Assembly (NCBI RefSeq): GCF_003481705.1
Contig: NZ_QULN01000006.1
Coordinates: 89,077 to 153,076 of the forward strand
Reading direction: 5' to 3'
DNA from: Butyricicoccus sp. OM04-18BH
GTDB lineage: Bacteria; Bacillota; Clostridia; Oscillospirales; Butyricicoccaceae
Length of the DNA stretch: 64,000 bases
Below are positions 6,574 through 18,500 of the stretch, one piece after another. The notes beneath the pieces were generated by a model that was not told where the DNA came from, made no database searches, and saw only the letters and a list, made by a program, of their open reading frames with translations. Each line of letters opens with the position of its first letter. Position 1 is the stretch's first letter. A program made the position numbers and the translations under genes.

Positions 6574-9165
6574 TTATTCTTCGCCGGTGGTTGCCGGGGT
6601 ATCGGTCACGGTTTCCGCCGTTTCTATGCTCTCTGCGGCTTCCTCCGCCGTTTCGTCCTCTTCCTCCTTGTCCGTGCGGGCAATCGAGATGACCTTGACG
6701 TCCGTGCCGGTACGCATGACGATAACGCCCTGCGAGCCGCGTCCGCATTCGCGGATCTCCTCGACGCCGGTGCGGATGATGACGCCGTCGTCGGTGATGA
6801 TCATGACATCGTTTTCGCTGTCAACGACCGCAATACCGGCGACCAGACCGGTCTTTTCGGTCAGGTTATGCAGCATGATGCCGCCGCCGCCGCGATGATG
6901 CACGGTGAATTCCTCGACCGGGGTGCGCTTGCCGTAGCCGTTTTCGGTGACGGAGAGCACATACGCGTCCTTGCGTGCACGCGCCGCGCCGATGACATAA
7001 TCGCCGTCCGCGAGCTTAATGCCGCGCACGCCGGTTGCAGTACGGCCCATCGCGCGGACCTCGTTTTCGTCAAAGCAGATCGCCTTGCCGTTGTGAGTCG
7101 CGATGAGGATGTTCTGTTCGCCGTCGGTCAGTCGGACGTCGACCAGCGCGTCGTCCTCGTTGAGGCTCAGCGCGCGCAGACCTGCGCGGCGGATATTCTG
7201 AAGATCGGAGAGCACAATGCGCTTCGCAATGCCCTGACGGGTGACGAAGAACAGGAACTTATCGTCCGCAAACTCCTGAATCGGGAACATAGCGGTGATC
7301 TTTTCGCCGTTTTCCAGCTCCAGAAGGTTGACGATGTTCATGCCCTTTGCGGAACGGCCGGTCTCCGGGATCTGATAGCCCTTGAGCTTGTAGACCTTGC
7401 CGCGGTCGGAGAAGAACAGGATGGTGTCATGCGTGGACGCGGTGAAGATGTCCTTCGCGAAGTCCTCCTCGCGGGTGCTCATCGCGGAGATACCGCGGCC
7501 GCCGCGGCGCTGCGCACGGTAGACCGAGGTCGGCTGGCGCTTGATGTAGCCGAAGTGGGTGAGAGTGTACGCGCAGTCCTGCTGCTCGATGAGATCCTCG
7601 ATATCGATCTCGTCGGCCACATTTTCGATCTGCGTATGACGCTCGTCGCCGTATTTCTGCTTGATCTCCTGGAGCTCCTGCTTGACAACGGCAAGAATAT
7701 TCGCATCACACGAAAGGATTTCCTCAAAGCCTGCGATGCGGCTCTCGAGGTCCTTGTACTCGTCGTTGATCTTCTCCTGCTCCAGACCGGACAGGCGGCC
7801 CAGACGCATATCTACGATCGCCTGCGCCTGCGGCTCGTCGAGGTGGAACTCGAAGTGCTCCGAGCCGTCCACGATGCCGAGCAGCGCGATCTGGTCGATC
7901 CAGAACGGCTCCGCCATCAGGTTTTCCTTGGCTTCCGCCTCGTTCTTAGACGCGCGGATGATGGCGATGATGCGGTCGATATTGTCGGTCGCGACCTTGA
8001 GACCTTCCAGAATGTGCGCACGGTCGCGCGCTTTCTTGAGGTCGAAGCGCGTGCGGCGCTCGACAACGTCCTTCTGGAAGCCGATATACTGATCGAGGAT
8101 CTGGCGCAGCGTCAGTACGCGCGGCTGCAATTTGCCGCCCGCGCCCGGAACGAGCGCGATGTGGATCATCGAAATGGTGTCTTCCAGCTGAGAATAGGTG
8201 AAAAGCTGGTTGAGGATGACCTGCGCGTTCGCATCGCGGCGGATATCGACCACGATCTGCATGCCCTCGCGGGAGGAATGGTCCTGGATGTTGGTGATGC
8301 CTTCCACGCGCTTGTCCTTGACCAGATTTGCCATTGCCTCGACCAGACGGGCCTTGTTGACCATGTACGGGATCTCGGTAATGACGATCTGGCTCTTGCC
8401 GTTCGGCAGATCTACGATCTCGGTCTTTGCGCGGACCTTGATCTTACCGCGGCCGGTCGCATAGGCGGCGCGGATGCCGCTGCGGCCCATGATGACGCCG
8501 CCGGTCGGGAAGTCCGGGCCCTTGATGAACTGGCAGATCTCGTCCAGCTCAGCCTCGGGGTGGTCGATGACATAGCAGGTGCCGTCGATGACCTCGGAAA
8601 GATTATGCGGCGGAATGTTGGTCGCCATGCCGACCGCGATGCCGGACGAGCCGTTGACGAGCAGGTTGGGGAAGCGGGACGGGAGCACGACCGGCTCCTG
8701 ACGCTCCTCGTCAAAGTTCGGCTGGAAATCGACTGTGTTCTTCTTGATGTCCGCCAGCATAAAGTTCGCCAGACGGGCCATGCGGGCCTCGGTGTAACGG
8801 TATGCTGCCGGAGGGTCGCCGTCCACGGAACCGAAGTTGCCGTGACCGTCGATCAGCGGATAGTGCAGCGAGAACGGCTGCGCCATACGCACCATTGCGT
8901 CATAGACCGATGCGTCGCCGTGCGGATGATAGCGGCCGAGCACGTTACCGACGGTCGTTGCCGACTTGCGGTAGGGCTTGTCCGAGGTCAGACCATCCTC
9001 GTACATGGCGTACAGGATGCGGCGGTGTACCGGCTTGAGACCGTCGCGCACATCGGGCAGCGCGCGGCCGACAATAACGCTCATTGCATAGTCGATGTAG
9101 CTTTTCTTCATCTCGCGTTCGAGATCGACCTGCATGATTTTCTGCTGTTCGTATTCTTGACTCAT
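6574..9165 (-). CDS. gyrA: DNA gyrase subunit A
   Basis: An 863-residue breakage-reunion subunit of the A2B2 type II topoisomerase that introduces negative supercoils. The catalytic tyrosine is Y124 in AAYRYTE, and the QRDR reads [17 protein letters not shown] (80-96). The position equivalent to E. coli Ser83 is Ala85, while the acidic Asp89 is kept. The GyrA-box QRRGGRG in the C-terminal beta-pinwheel identifies gyrase rather than topoisomerase IV. An acidic Glu/Thr-rich tail ends the protein. A GGAGG site precedes the ATG. It is last in the remB-gyrB-aldolase-gyrA set. Confidence 0.98.
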   Translation of the reverse strand: MSQEYEQQKIMQVDLEREMKKSYIDYAMSVIVGRALPDVRDGLKPVHRRILYAMYEDGLTSDKPYRKSATTVGNVLGRYHPHGDASVYDAMVRMAQPFSLHYPLIDGHGNFGSVDGDPPAAYRYTEARMARLANFMLADIKKNTVDFQPNFDEERQEPVVLPSRFPNLLVNGSSGIAVGMATNIPPHNLSEVIDGTCYVIDHPEAELDEICQFIKGPDFPTGGVIMGRSGIRAAYATGRGKIKVRAKTEIVDLPNGKSQIVITEIPYMVNKARLVEAMANLVKDKRVEGITNIQDHSSREGMQIVVDIRRDANAQVILNQLFTYSQLEDTISMIHIALVPGAGGKLQPRVLTLRQILDQYIGFQKDVVERRTRFDLKKARDRAHILEGLKVATDNIDRIIAIIRASKNEAEAKENLMAEPFWIDQIALLGIVDGSEHFEFHLDEPQAQAIVDMRLGRLSGLEQEKINDEYKDLESRIAGFEEILSCDANILAVVKQELQEIKQKYGDERHTQIENVADEIDIEDLIEQQDCAYTLTHFGYIKRQPTSVYRAQRRGGRGISAMSTREEDFAKDIFTASTHDTILFFSDRGKVYKLKGYQIPETGRSAKGMNIVNLLELENGEKITAMFPIQEFADDKFLFFVTRQGIAKRIVLSDLQNIRRAGLRALSLNEDDALVDVRLTDGEQNILIATHNGKAICFDENEVRAMGRTATGVRGIKLADGDYVIGAARARKDAYVLSVTENGYGKRTPVEEFTVHHRGGGGIMLHNLTEKTGLVAGIAVVDSENDVMIITDDGVIIRTGVEEIRECGRGSQGVIVMRTGTDVKVISIARTDKEEEDETAEEAAESIETAETVTDTPATTGEE

Positions 9166-9228
9166 TCTTTGCCTCCAGAATTGTTGGCTTATTCAGCTGT
9201 TTTGGTTATTCTCAGCTGAGTTTAACGC

Positions 9229-10251
9229 TTAGAGTATATTCAGAAGCTCGTCTACCTGCTCCTCGGTCGTCGCCCAGCTCGTCGCCAGACGGATGACCGT
9301 ATGCTCCGCGTCATATTTCTCTATAAAGCTGTACGCGACCTTGCTGCCGAGTTCGAGCAGCCTGCTGTTTTCGACGATGATAAACTGCTGATTGGTGGGG
9401 GAGTCGATCGCAAAGCGGTATCCCTTTGCCGCGAGACCGTCGCGCAGTTTGAGCGCGAGGCGCACCGCCGGTGCGCAGATCTTTTCATACAGGCCGTCGG
9501 TGAACAGGGCGTCGAACTGAACCGCGTTCAGGCGGCCCTTTGCGACCATCGCGCCGTGGCGCTTGACCATGGTCTCGAACTGACGCGGCATATTGCCGTG
9601 TGTGAACACGACCGCCTCGCCGCACAGCGCGCCGCACTTGGTGCCGCCGATGTAGAACACATCGGTGAGCCGTGCGATATCTGCCAGTGTGACATCGGTA
9701 TCCGCCGTCAGGCCGTAGCCGAGGCGCGCGCCGTCCAGAAACAGCGGCAGATCGAACTCTTTGCACACGGCGGAAATGCGCTCCAGCTCGTTTTTCGTGT
9801 AAAGCGTGCCGTATTCGGACGGATGGGAGATGTACACCATGCCGGGGAATACCATGTGGTTATGGCTTTCGTCCGCATAGAACGTCTCGATGTACTCGCG
9901 CAGATCGTCCGCGTCCAGCTTGCCGTTCTTATGCGGCACGGTCAGCACCTTGTGTCCGGTGGACTCGATGGCGCCGGCCTCATGGGTGTTCACATGGCCG
10001 CAGGAGGACGCGACAACGCCCTCATACGGACGCAGCAGCGCGTCGATGACGACCATGTTGGTCTGCGTGCCGCCGGTGAGGAAGTAAACCTGTCCCTCCG
10101 GGCAGGCGCAGGCCGCCTTGATCTTCTCCGCAGCGGATGCGGTGATCTCGTCATTTCCGTAGCCGATGAGCGGCTGCATATTGGTCTCCGTCAGATGTTC
10201 CAGAACTTTGGGGTGTGCGCCGAAACCGTAATCGTTTACAAAAAACAGCAT
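9229..10251 (-). CDS. Threonine aldolase-family PLP enzyme
   Basis: A 340-residue fold-type I PLP enzyme of the beta-eliminating lyase/threonine aldolase family, expected to cleave L-threonine or allo-threonine to glycine and acetaldehyde. The PLP lysine lies in YIGGTKCGAL. The N-terminus MLFFVNDYGFGAHPKVLEHL and FLTGGTQTN match the family's cofactor-binding regions, and LFLDGARLGYGL contains the PLP-ring aspartate. Length is usual. It sits between gyrB (12 bases away) and gyrA (63 bases away) on the same strand, probably in one transcript. That is an odd place for an amino-acid enzyme. Stereospecificity cannot be read from sequence. Confidence 0.9.
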   Translation of the reverse strand: MLFFVNDYGFGAHPKVLEHLTETNMQPLIGYGNDEITASAAEKIKAACACPEGQVYFLTGGTQTNMVVIDALLRPYEGVVASSCGHVNTHEAGAIESTGHKVLTVPHKNGKLDADDLREYIETFYADESHNHMVFPGMVYISHPSEYGTLYTKNELERISAVCKEFDLPLFLDGARLGYGLTADTDVTLADIARLTDVFYIGGTKCGALCGEAVVFTHGNMPRQFETMVKRHGAMVAKGRLNAVQFDALFTDGLYEKICAPAVRLALKLRDGLAAKGYRFAIDSPTNQQFIIVENSRLLELGSKVAYSFIEKYDAEHTVIRLATSWATTEEQVDELLNIL

Positions 10252-10263
10252 GACTTTTCTCCC

Positions 10264-12264
<2,001 letters not shown>

Positions 12265-12293
12265 TCATCGAAAAACGAGGTTTTTCAATATTT

Positions 12294-12554
12294 TTATATC
12301 GCGTATGCCTTTTCCGCTCTGCGCTGGAGCGCCTGCGGCGACAGCTGCGTCAGATACAGCGTCTCGCCGAGCGCACTTTCACACAGCACAGCCGCGCGCG
12401 GCAGATCGTCGTACAGCTCAATGATGCGCCCCTCGTCCTGAAGCCGCGAGAGCAGGCGCTGCGTGCGGCCGGACATGGTTGCCGTATCCATATCAAAAAC
12501 CGCTACGACATTCTGCAGCGGCACAATGTAATCCTGTCCGAGGTGTAAATACAT
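12294..12554 (-). CDS. remB: RemB-like DUF370 regulator
   Basis: An 86-residue protein starting MYLHLGQDYIVPLQNVVAVF, matching the DUF370 family that includes the Bacillus extracellular-matrix regulators RemA and RemB. It occupies the same slot, between recF and gyrB, as Bacillus remB (yaaB), which supports the name. RemA-type proteins bind DNA as oligomers; the function of the RemB branch is less clear. A CCGGAGGAA ribosome site precedes the ATG. It is the first gene after a tandem -10 promoter and probably heads the gyrase operon. Confidence 0.85.
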   Translation of the reverse strand: MYLHLGQDYIVPLQNVVAVFDMDTATMSGRTQRLLSRLQDEGRIIELYDDLPRAAVLCESALGETLYLTQLSPQALQRRAEKAYAI

Positions 12555-12578
12555 GATATTCCTCCGGAATGATTATTT

Positions 12579-12608
12579 ATTTTATTATACCACATTTTAT
12601 TATACCAC
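12579..12608 (-). promoter_or_regulatory. Tandemly duplicated extended -10 promoter of remB-gyrB
   Basis: The 15-base unit GTGGTATAATAAAAT occurs twice back to back on the minus strand. Each copy carries a TGG-TATAAT extended -10, 15 bases apart. No good -35 is seen, as is common with extended -10 promoters. Two start sites about 15 bases apart are expected. Confidence 0.7.
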
Positions 12609-12635
12609 ATTTTCGCGCGTTTGTGTATCGGAGAC

Positions 12636-13736
12636 TTATACAATTTTGCCGTTTTTGATATGAAATGCCGCACCGGCGCGTAATTTTTCCGAAATGCCGT
12701 CCTCGCAGCAGGTGATCATGACCTGACCGGCGGAGATCCGGTTGAGAACGAAGTCCTGCCTGCGGCGGTCGAGCTCGCTCAGAACATCGTCGAGCAGCAG
12801 CACGGGATACTCTCCGTCCTCCTCAAAAAATAGCTCGCGCTCGGCCAGCTTGAGCGACAGTGTGCAGGTGCGCACCTGTCCCTGCGAGGCGAACGCCGAC
12901 GCGCTCCGCCCGTCGAGCAGCAGCTCGAGATCGTCCTTGTGCGGTCCGGAAAGGCAGCTTTTCGCCGCGATCTCGGCGTTTTTATGCCGGAATACATGAT
13001 CGATCAGCTCGCGCTCGAGCTGCTGCGCGGACGCGAACGGATCGCTGACGCTGCTGACCGTGCGGTAGACGCCGGACAGCGCCTCATGCGGCGCGATATC
13101 GGAATAGACCGCCGCCGCCGCCGCGAGCAGCCTGCGGCAGTAATACGCGCGGTAGCGGATGATCTGCGCGCCGATGCGCGCCATGCGCAGCGAAAAGTCC
13201 TCCCACATCGACAGCAGAGACGGTTTTTCCTCGCTGTCGCGCAGGATGCGCGTCTTGTGCTCGTGCAGACGGTTGTATTCCTCCAGATAGCGCGCGTAGT
13301 TCGGCCGCAGCTGACACAGCGCCGTATCAAGAAAGCGCCGCCGCGCCGCCGCGCCCGCCCGGACGAGCATCAGATCCTCCGGACAGAACAGCACGGTCTT
13401 GAGCAGACCCTGCACGTCGCTCTGCCGCTTCTGTCTCACGCCGTTTTTGTAGATCTCCATCGCCCTGAGGCGCGACAGGCGCAGCTCGAGTGTGTTCTCA
13501 CGCCCCTGCGCCTCGAATTCCGAGCAGATGAATGCCGCATCCTCGCCGAACCGCAGTCCTTCCTTCTTCTGCGCCGTGCGGAACAGCCGCATGGTCGAGC
13601 AGGCCGCCGCCGCCTCGAGCAGGTTGGTCTTGCCCTGCCCGTTCTCGCCGCAGATCAGATTGACCGCCGGGTCGAGGACAAAGCGTGCATCCTCGTAATT
13701 GCGGAAATTCTGTAATTTCAATGTCTTGATGTGCAT
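12636..13736 (-). CDS. recF: DNA replication and repair protein RecF
   Basis: A 366-residue SMC-like ATPase that helps load RecA at single-strand gaps. The N-terminus MHIKTLKLQNFRNYEDARF is typical, with Walker A GENGQGKT, signature SGPHKDDLELLLDG and Walker B LLLDDVLSELD. It lies 84 bases downstream of the S4-protein gene in the dnaN cluster. Upstream is a TGTACG/CGTACA palindrome of unknown use. Confidence 0.96.
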   Translation of the reverse strand: MHIKTLKLQNFRNYEDARFVLDPAVNLICGENGQGKTNLLEAAAACSTMRLFRTAQKKEGLRFGEDAAFICSEFEAQGRENTLELRLSRLRAMEIYKNGVRQKRQSDVQGLLKTVLFCPEDLMLVRAGAAARRRFLDTALCQLRPNYARYLEEYNRLHEHKTRILRDSEEKPSLLSMWEDFSLRMARIGAQIIRYRAYYCRRLLAAAAAVYSDIAPHEALSGVYRTVSSVSDPFASAQQLERELIDHVFRHKNAEIAAKSCLSGPHKDDLELLLDGRSASAFASQGQVRTCTLSLKLAERELFFEEDGEYPVLLLDDVLSELDRRRQDFVLNRISAGQVMITCCEDGISEKLRAGAAFHIKNGKIV

Positions 13737-13820
13737 TCTGCCCGGTCACTCCACGTTATCCGTATATCTGTACGTTTTCGTACACGCAAAATCGCGTTCG
13801 TTATTGTACATCGTGTGCGT

Positions 13821-14027
13821 TTATGCGATCACAACGGCCTCGCCGCCCAGCTCGATCCTGTCTCCCGGGCGCAGCTTCTTGCCGCGCATGGTGCATTTTT
13901 CGCCGTTGACCAGCACCTCGCCCTCCGCGATGCGGAGCTTGGCCTCGCCGCCCGAGGATACCAGATTTGCGAACTTCAGCAGGGCGTCAAGCTTGATAAA
14001 TTCGGTTTCGATCTTGATTTCAGTCAT
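13821..14027 (-). CDS. S4-domain RNA-binding protein (YaaA/RlbA family)
   Basis: A 68-residue single S4 domain: [33 protein letters not shown] and the closing [15 protein letters not shown]. Its Bacillus relative YaaA sits in the same place between dnaN and recF and contributes to large-subunit biogenesis. The chosen ATG overlaps the dnaN stop by eight bases, pointing to translational coupling; a GTG two codons earlier is possible. Confidence 0.9.
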   Translation of the reverse strand: MTEIKIETEFIKLDALLKFANLVSSGGEAKLRIAEGEVLVNGEKCTMRGKKLRPGDRIELGGEAVVIA

Positions 14028-15129
14028 TTGCACGCAACCTCACAGGCAGGACCAGATAGGTGAACTTGTCGCCCTCGGTCGGGGAAATAACGATCGGGTT
14101 GAGCGAGCCCTTGAGCTGGAGCCGCACCTTTTCCGTGCCGGATGCACGCAGCGCGTCAAGCATATAGCGGTTGTTGAAGCCGATCTCCAGGTCCTCAATG
14201 CAGCCGTCGATCGGGCATTCATCGTAGCTCTTGCCGATCGCGGTCACGCACGAAAGCTGCACATAATTGCCGTCAAAATGAAAACGGACCGGGTTTTTCA
14301 GCTTTTCCGAGACGATGAGCGACACGCGCTCGATCGAGCTGATGAGCTCGTGCGAGTCGATATCGACAGCGTGCTCGAAGTCGTTCGGGATAGCGGCGCG
14401 GTAGTTGAGGAACTCGCCTTCAATCAGACGGGTGATCAGCGTCGTGCCGCCGATGCGGAACAGAATGTTCTTCTGGTCGGGGAAAATCTCGACCGGCTCG
14501 TCATCCTCTCCGAGGATGCGCTCGATCTCGCGCAGGGAAGCGCCCGGGACCACGAATTTCATTTCCCCGGACATCCCCTCGATGGTCTCGCGGCGCACGG
14601 AAAGACGGTAGCCGTCGACCGCTGCCACATTGAGGCGCGAGCCATCCAGCTCGAACAGGCAGCCGGTATGGATCGGCTTGGATTCGTTGTCGGAAACCGA
14701 GAAAATCGTCTGAGAAATCATGCTTTTCAGGATATTCTGGGGCAGAGAAAACCCGGTAGCGCTGGAAACCTCAGCAAGCGCCGGGAATTCGTCCGCCTCG
14801 GTCGCGGCCAGATTAAACACCGCGCGGCCGCATTTGACGGTCGTCATCAGCTTGTCGTCCGTCTCGATATAAACGACGTCGTTCGGCAGCTTGCGGACAA
14901 TGTCGAGCAGCAGCTTTGCATTGATAACGATGCTGCCCGGCTCGACTACGTCGGTCTCGGTCGTGGTGCGGATGCCCATCGACATGTCATAACCGGTGAC
15001 GGTCAGCGTCGAAGCATCAGCGCAGATGAGCAGGCCCTCGAGCAGCGGCATCGAGCTTTTGCCGGTAACGGCGCGCGAAGCTGTGCCGAGAATACCCAGA
15101 AGGATCTCTTTTTCGCAGGAAAACTTCAT
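14020..15129 (-). CDS. dnaN: DNA polymerase III beta sliding clamp
   Basis: A 369-residue protein of three repeated clamp domains that dimerises into a ring tethering the replicase. Typical segments are [52 protein letters not shown] and the closing YLVLPVRLR. The start is ATG 15129 ([10 protein letters not shown]) after an AAGGAA site; ten extra upstream residues are not family-like. It lies directly after the oriC region that separates it from dnaA. Confidence 0.97.
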   Translation of the reverse strand: MKFSCEKEILLGILGTASRAVTGKSSMPLLEGLLICADASTLTVTGYDMSMGIRTTTETDVVEPGSIVINAKLLLDIVRKLPNDVVYIETDDKLMTTVKCGRAVFNLAATEADEFPALAEVSSATGFSLPQNILKSMISQTIFSVSDNESKPIHTGCLFELDGSRLNVAAVDGYRLSVRRETIEGMSGEMKFVVPGASLREIERILGEDDEPVEIFPDQKNILFRIGGTTLITRLIEGEFLNYRAAIPNDFEHAVDIDSHELISSIERVSLIVSEKLKNPVRFHFDGNYVQLSCVTAIGKSYDECPIDGCIEDLEIGFNNRYMLDALRASGTEKVRLQLKGSLNPIVISPTEGDKFTYLVLPVRLRAND

Positions 15130-15159
15130 ATTGATTCCTTTCTCTAAAAACAATGACAT

Positions 15160-15534
15160 CTATAAAGGCTGCTGCCGGGTTTATTCGCGTCAGCAGAGCC
15201 CGGATCAGGAATTTCCTTTTTATTACTGGAAATTCACGTGCATAATGTGTCCGCGAGAGACGGACAGAGAAAACCTCTCAGATAAAAGGAAAGGTTTTCG
15301 CAGTAGTAATAGAGGCTGTGGAGCCTGTGGATAACTCCGAAATCGTCAGCAGCGGCGCGGGAAATGTCGTCCACAGACGATTGTGGATGGAAAATGGACT
15401 GTCCACACACGAAAACACACCCCTGATTATCCACAGGCTTATCCCTGTGGATTCCACAGAAAACTGGGGATAAATAAATGCATAAATATACATCCTGTGT
15501 ACAGCGAATATGTATATATGCAGCGCTGTAGAAT
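15160..15534. other. oriC part I: dnaA-dnaN intergenic region with DnaA boxes
   Basis: This 375-base non-coding region between dnaA and dnaN contains perfect DnaA boxes TTATCCACA at 15427-15435 (plus) and 15326-15334 (minus). Near matches lie at 15382-15390, 15439-15447 and 15446-15454. An AT-rich patch (about 15468-15520) next to the box cluster is a candidate unwinding element. Gene orientation flips around dnaA, as expected for a bidirectional origin. Confidence 0.85.
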
Positions 15535-16821
15535 TCAGTCGCCGCGTATATTATTGTGCAGCTTTTTGATGACGTCCTCGGTCTGGCGCGATTTCTTGCG
15601 CTCCTCCTCGATCTTGTTGCAGGCGTGCATGACGGTGGTATGGTCGCGCTTGAAGATCTTTGCGATGTCGGGGAAGGAGTATTCGAGCTCCTGGCGGATC
15701 ATGTACATCGCCATCTGGCGCGGATATGCGACGTCCTTGGAGCGGTCCTTGGAGATCATCTGCTCGACCGGGATATAGAAGTAGTTCGCGACCGCCTCCA
15801 TGATGCGCTCGGGCGTCGGGTTGAGCCCCGGATTTTCCGTGCGCAGCGCGTCGATCGCGTTTTCGGCGAGCGAGACCGTGATGCGTTCGCCCATCAGCTC
15901 GTGCATCGCCTTGATCTTTTTGACCGCGCCTTCGAGCTGACGGATGTTGGACTGGATGTTCTCCGCGATGTAGTTGGATACCTCGTCGGGCAGCTCGATG
16001 CTCATCTTTACCGCCTTGTCGCGGATGATGGCGATTCGTGTTTCAAAGTCCGGCGGCTGGATGTCCGCGAGCAGGCCCCACTCGAAACGGGTCTTCATGC
16101 GCTCCTCGAGCGTGTTGATCTCCTTTGGCGGACGGTCGGAGGTGAGAACGATCTGCTTTTTCGCCTCGTACAGCGCATTAAAGGTATGGAAGAATTCTTC
16201 CTGCGTGCGCTCCTTGCCGGCGATGAACTGTACGTCGTCGAGCAGCAGCAGATCGACCACGCGGTATTTGTTGCGGAAGGACTGTACATCCGCTTTCTGG
16301 ATCGCGGTGATCAGCTCGTTGGTGAAATCCTCGCCCTTTACATAAATAATGCGGAATTCCGGGTGCGTGCGGCGCAGGACGTTCGCGATCGCGTACATCA
16401 GATGGGTCTTGCCCAGACCGGAGTTGCCGTAGATAAACAGCGGGTTGTTTTCCGCAGCCGGGCGCTGCGCGACCGCATAGGCCGCCGCGTGAGCGAATTT
16501 GTTGGACGAGCCGACGATGAACCGTTCAAAGGTATAGTCATCGTACGGAGACGCCGACTGGGCGGGGGTGCTGTATTCCCCGGTCACCACCACAACGGTC
16601 GCTGCCTCGCCGGTCAGCTGATACAGCGCGTTCTGAAGCGGTTCGATGAATTTGTCGGTAATGTACTTTTGCTTGAAGTCTGACGGGGAGTGCAGAACAA
16701 GGCGGTTGTCGGTAAACGAAACCACCGTCGCATCCCCGAACCAGGCTGACAGGGTAGACGGCAGAAACTTCTGCTCGTGTTCAAGCAGTTCGAGCGCCAT
16801 CTCCAGTATGTTGTTGGCCAT
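15535..16821 (-). CDS. dnaA: Chromosomal replication initiator DnaA
   Basis: A 428-residue AAA+ initiator that binds DnaA boxes and opens oriC. It shows [19 protein letters not shown], Walker [11 protein letters not shown], Walker B LLLDDVQF, sensor region [13 protein letters not shown] and the C-terminal DNA-binding signature [16 protein letters not shown]. The start is ATG 16821 ([10 protein letters not shown]), eight bases after a perfect AAGGAGG. The frame could be extended upstream by 42 residues, but they lack family similarity. The linker of domain II is short, giving a slightly small protein. Confidence 0.98.
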   Translation of the reverse strand: MANNILEMALELLEHEQKFLPSTLSAWFGDATVVSFTDNRLVLHSPSDFKQKYITDKFIEPLQNALYQLTGEAATVVVVTGEYSTPAQSASPYDDYTFERFIVGSSNKFAHAAAYAVAQRPAAENNPLFIYGNSGLGKTHLMYAIANVLRRTHPEFRIIYVKGEDFTNELITAIQKADVQSFRNKYRVVDLLLLDDVQFIAGKERTQEEFFHTFNALYEAKKQIVLTSDRPPKEINTLEERMKTRFEWGLLADIQPPDFETRIAIIRDKAVKMSIELPDEVSNYIAENIQSNIRQLEGAVKKIKAMHELMGERITVSLAENAIDALRTENPGLNPTPERIMEAVANYFYIPVEQMISKDRSKDVAYPRQMAMYMIRQELEYSFPDIAKIFKRDHTTVMHACNKIEEERKKSRQTEDVIKKLHNNIRGD

Positions 16822-16854
16822 GAGGAGAGCCTCCTTATAGAGTGTCGCCGGGAC

Positions 16855-17125
16855 AGGGCGAAAAAGCTGTGGACAAAGGCGCCGTCCACAGACGCGGTGG
16901 AAACGCGAAAAAGAGGGGGCGAACCCGTTTTTTCGCAAAGCAAACAAACCATACGAAAACGCACGGTTTTTCAGAAAAATATGGGCTGCGGCGCGAAAAA
17001 ATCCGAAGAAAAGTCCGGACTTCCGGCACAGCAGAACAGCGGAGAACGGCAGGAGCCGACTCCTATTCTATTTTATAATAGCACACAGTATCCACAATAT
17101 CAAATGGAAACTGTGGATAACTTTT
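16855..17125. other. oriC part II: DnaA boxes between dnaA and rpmH
   Basis: The region upstream of dnaA holds a perfect box, TGTGGATAA at 17112-17120, a one-mismatch box GTATCCACA at 17088-17096, and TGTGGACAA with CCGTCCACAG near 16866-16885. An AT-rich patch lies at 17061-17080. With the dnaA-dnaN region it gives a bipartite origin like that of Bacillus subtilis, and may also mediate DnaA autoregulation. Confidence 0.75.
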
Positions 17126-17247
17126 ATCGTGTCGGCCGGCCGGAGGCGCGAAAAGCGGCCGCGGCATACAAAGCGTGGTGGAGCGGGAAAATGCAGACAC
17201 AAGATGTTGAAAAGATACGAAAAAAACGAATTTTTTGCAAAAAAAGC

Positions 17248-17276
17248 TTGACATTTCGCGTCCGCTATACGATAAT
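17248..17276 (+). promoter_or_regulatory. Strong promoter of rpmH
   Basis: Perfect TTGACA (17248-17253) is 17 bases from GATAAT (17271-17276), followed by an AT-rich start region and an AGGGAGGT ribosome site at 17368-17375. Confidence 0.88.
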
Positions 17277-17385
17277 ATATATCGTATCATATTATGCGGA
17301 CAGGCAGCGGCATATGCCCGCGTCTCGCGCCGGACCTATGCCGGTGCCCATCCGTAAAATTCAGAACAGGGAGGTGCACGAAGTT

Positions 17386-17520
17386 ATGAAGAGAACGTTC
17401 CAGCCGAAGAAGCGTCAGCGCTCCAAGGAGCACGGCTTCCGCAAGCGCATGTCCACCGCGAACGGCCGCAAGGTACTGGCTCGCCGTCGCGCAAAGGGTC
17501 GCGCTAAGCTGTCTGCCTGA
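17386..17520 (+). CDS. rpmH: Large ribosomal subunit protein bL34
   Basis: A 44-residue, very basic ribosomal protein with the family pattern [31 protein letters not shown] and [13 protein letters not shown]. The upstream AGGGAGGT site selects this ATG. It heads the highly conserved rpmH-rnpA-yidD-yidC-jag string, divergent from dnaA. Confidence 0.98.
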   Translation: MKRTFQPKKRQRSKEHGFRKRMSTANGRKVLARRRAKGRAKLSA

Positions 17521-17583
17521 TCGGCAGCAGGACCCTTCGCAAGGGGTCATATATATTCGCGCCGCGGCGCGGAGAAAACTGTT

Positions 17584-17613
17584 GCGGGCCGCAGAAATGC
17601 GGCTCGTTTTTTT
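17584..17613 (+). terminator. Terminator after rpmH
   Basis: GCCGCA and TGCGGC form a GC stem with a GAAA loop, followed within two bases by seven T. Read-through into rnpA may be partial. From 17614 to 17867 no gene or clear promoter was seen. Confidence 0.72.
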
Positions 17614-17867
17614 CGGTCTGATGGGCAGGCCTTTTTCGTCGTGCGCAGAAAACGGCGAAAACAGTCCCAAAACGGCCGGAAAACCTGCAAAAAGGGCGAT
17701 CGCCGCGCTTTGACCGCGCGGTGCGGCCCGCAGTCCACTGGGCGGCGCAGGCAGGGCAGAGAAAAGAGCGCCGTCAGCTTTGCAGTCATGAAAACAACCG
17801 TGCAAAGAAGAATTTGTCGATAATTCCGTTTTTTTCCGGGCATCGAAAGGAACGAGGAGACACAGAC

Positions 17868-18212
17868 ATGAAGAAAACCATAGCCTTAAAGGAAAACCAC
17901 GAATTCCGGCGGCTGTATCATCGAGGCACCTCATCGGCGGGCAGGCATCTTGTGCTTTACTGCCGGAAGAACCGTCTCGGACACAACCGTCTCGGACTGA
18001 CGGTCAGCGCAAAACTGGCATGTGCGGTCAAGAGAAACCGCATCAAGCGTCTGTTTCGTGAGGCATACCGCCTGCACGAGGACGAATTTGCCACCGGCGT
18101 TGACCTTGTGCTCGTCGCGCGTGCGCGTGCGGTGGGCGCGACCTATCAGGACATCGAAAAATCGCTGCTGCGTGCGCTCCGCGAGAACAAAGCCGCAGCA
18201 GCTCAGCCGTGA
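17868..18212 (+). CDS. rnpA: Ribonuclease P protein component
   Basis: A 114-residue basic protein that assists the RNase P ribozyme in maturing tRNA 5' ends. The signature [17 protein letters not shown] and the start region [14 protein letters not shown] are typical. ATG 17868 follows an AGGAG site; an upstream in-frame extension of 49 residues is unconserved. Its stop overlaps the yidD start by four bases. Confidence 0.96.
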   Translation: MKKTIALKENHEFRRLYHRGTSSAGRHLVLYCRKNRLGHNRLGLTVSAKLACAVKRNRIKRLFREAYRLHEDEFATGVDLVLVARARAVGATYQDIEKSLLRALRENKAAAAQP

Positions 18213-18421
18213 AGCGGTTGCTTCTGGCGCTCGTGCGGTTTTACCGGAGAAATATCTCTCCGCTCAAGCCGCCCTGCTGCCGCTATACGCCGACCTGCTC
18301 GCAGTACGCCCTCGAGGCGATCGAGAAGTACGGCGCTCTGAAGGGAGGCTGGCTTGCGCTGAAGCGCATCTGCCGCTGCCATCCCTTCTCCAAACGGGGG
18401 CCCTATGACCCGGTGCCGTGA
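18209..18421 (+). CDS. yidD: Membrane protein insertion efficiency factor YidD
   Basis: A 70-residue protein of the YidD family with the invariant [21 protein letters not shown] block followed by [12 protein letters not shown] and ICRCHPF. The three conserved cysteines are present. It starts at GTG within a GTGA overlap with the rnpA stop, suggesting translational coupling. YidD sits at the membrane and promotes YidC-dependent insertion. Confidence 0.95.
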   Translation: MKRLLLALVRFYRRNISPLKPPCCRYTPTCSQYALEAIEKYGALKGGWLALKRICRCHPFSKRGPYDPVP

Positions 18422-18500
18422 GGCAGGGAAGGGCTCTCATTGCCGGGGAAATATTTTCCGGCCATAAACGCGCCCAGAGCGCGCATTTCTGGAGGTTCTT

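Noticed and set aside
16822..16947. Upstream extension of dnaA by 42 codons
   Set aside because: The extra residues have no DnaA similarity and the internal ATG at 16821 has a perfect AAGGAGG at ideal spacing.
17641..17823. Basic 60-codon frame between rpmH and rnpA
   Set aside because: No ribosome site and no family pattern; it lies between the rpmH terminator and the rnpA leader, where gene order is conserved without an extra gene.
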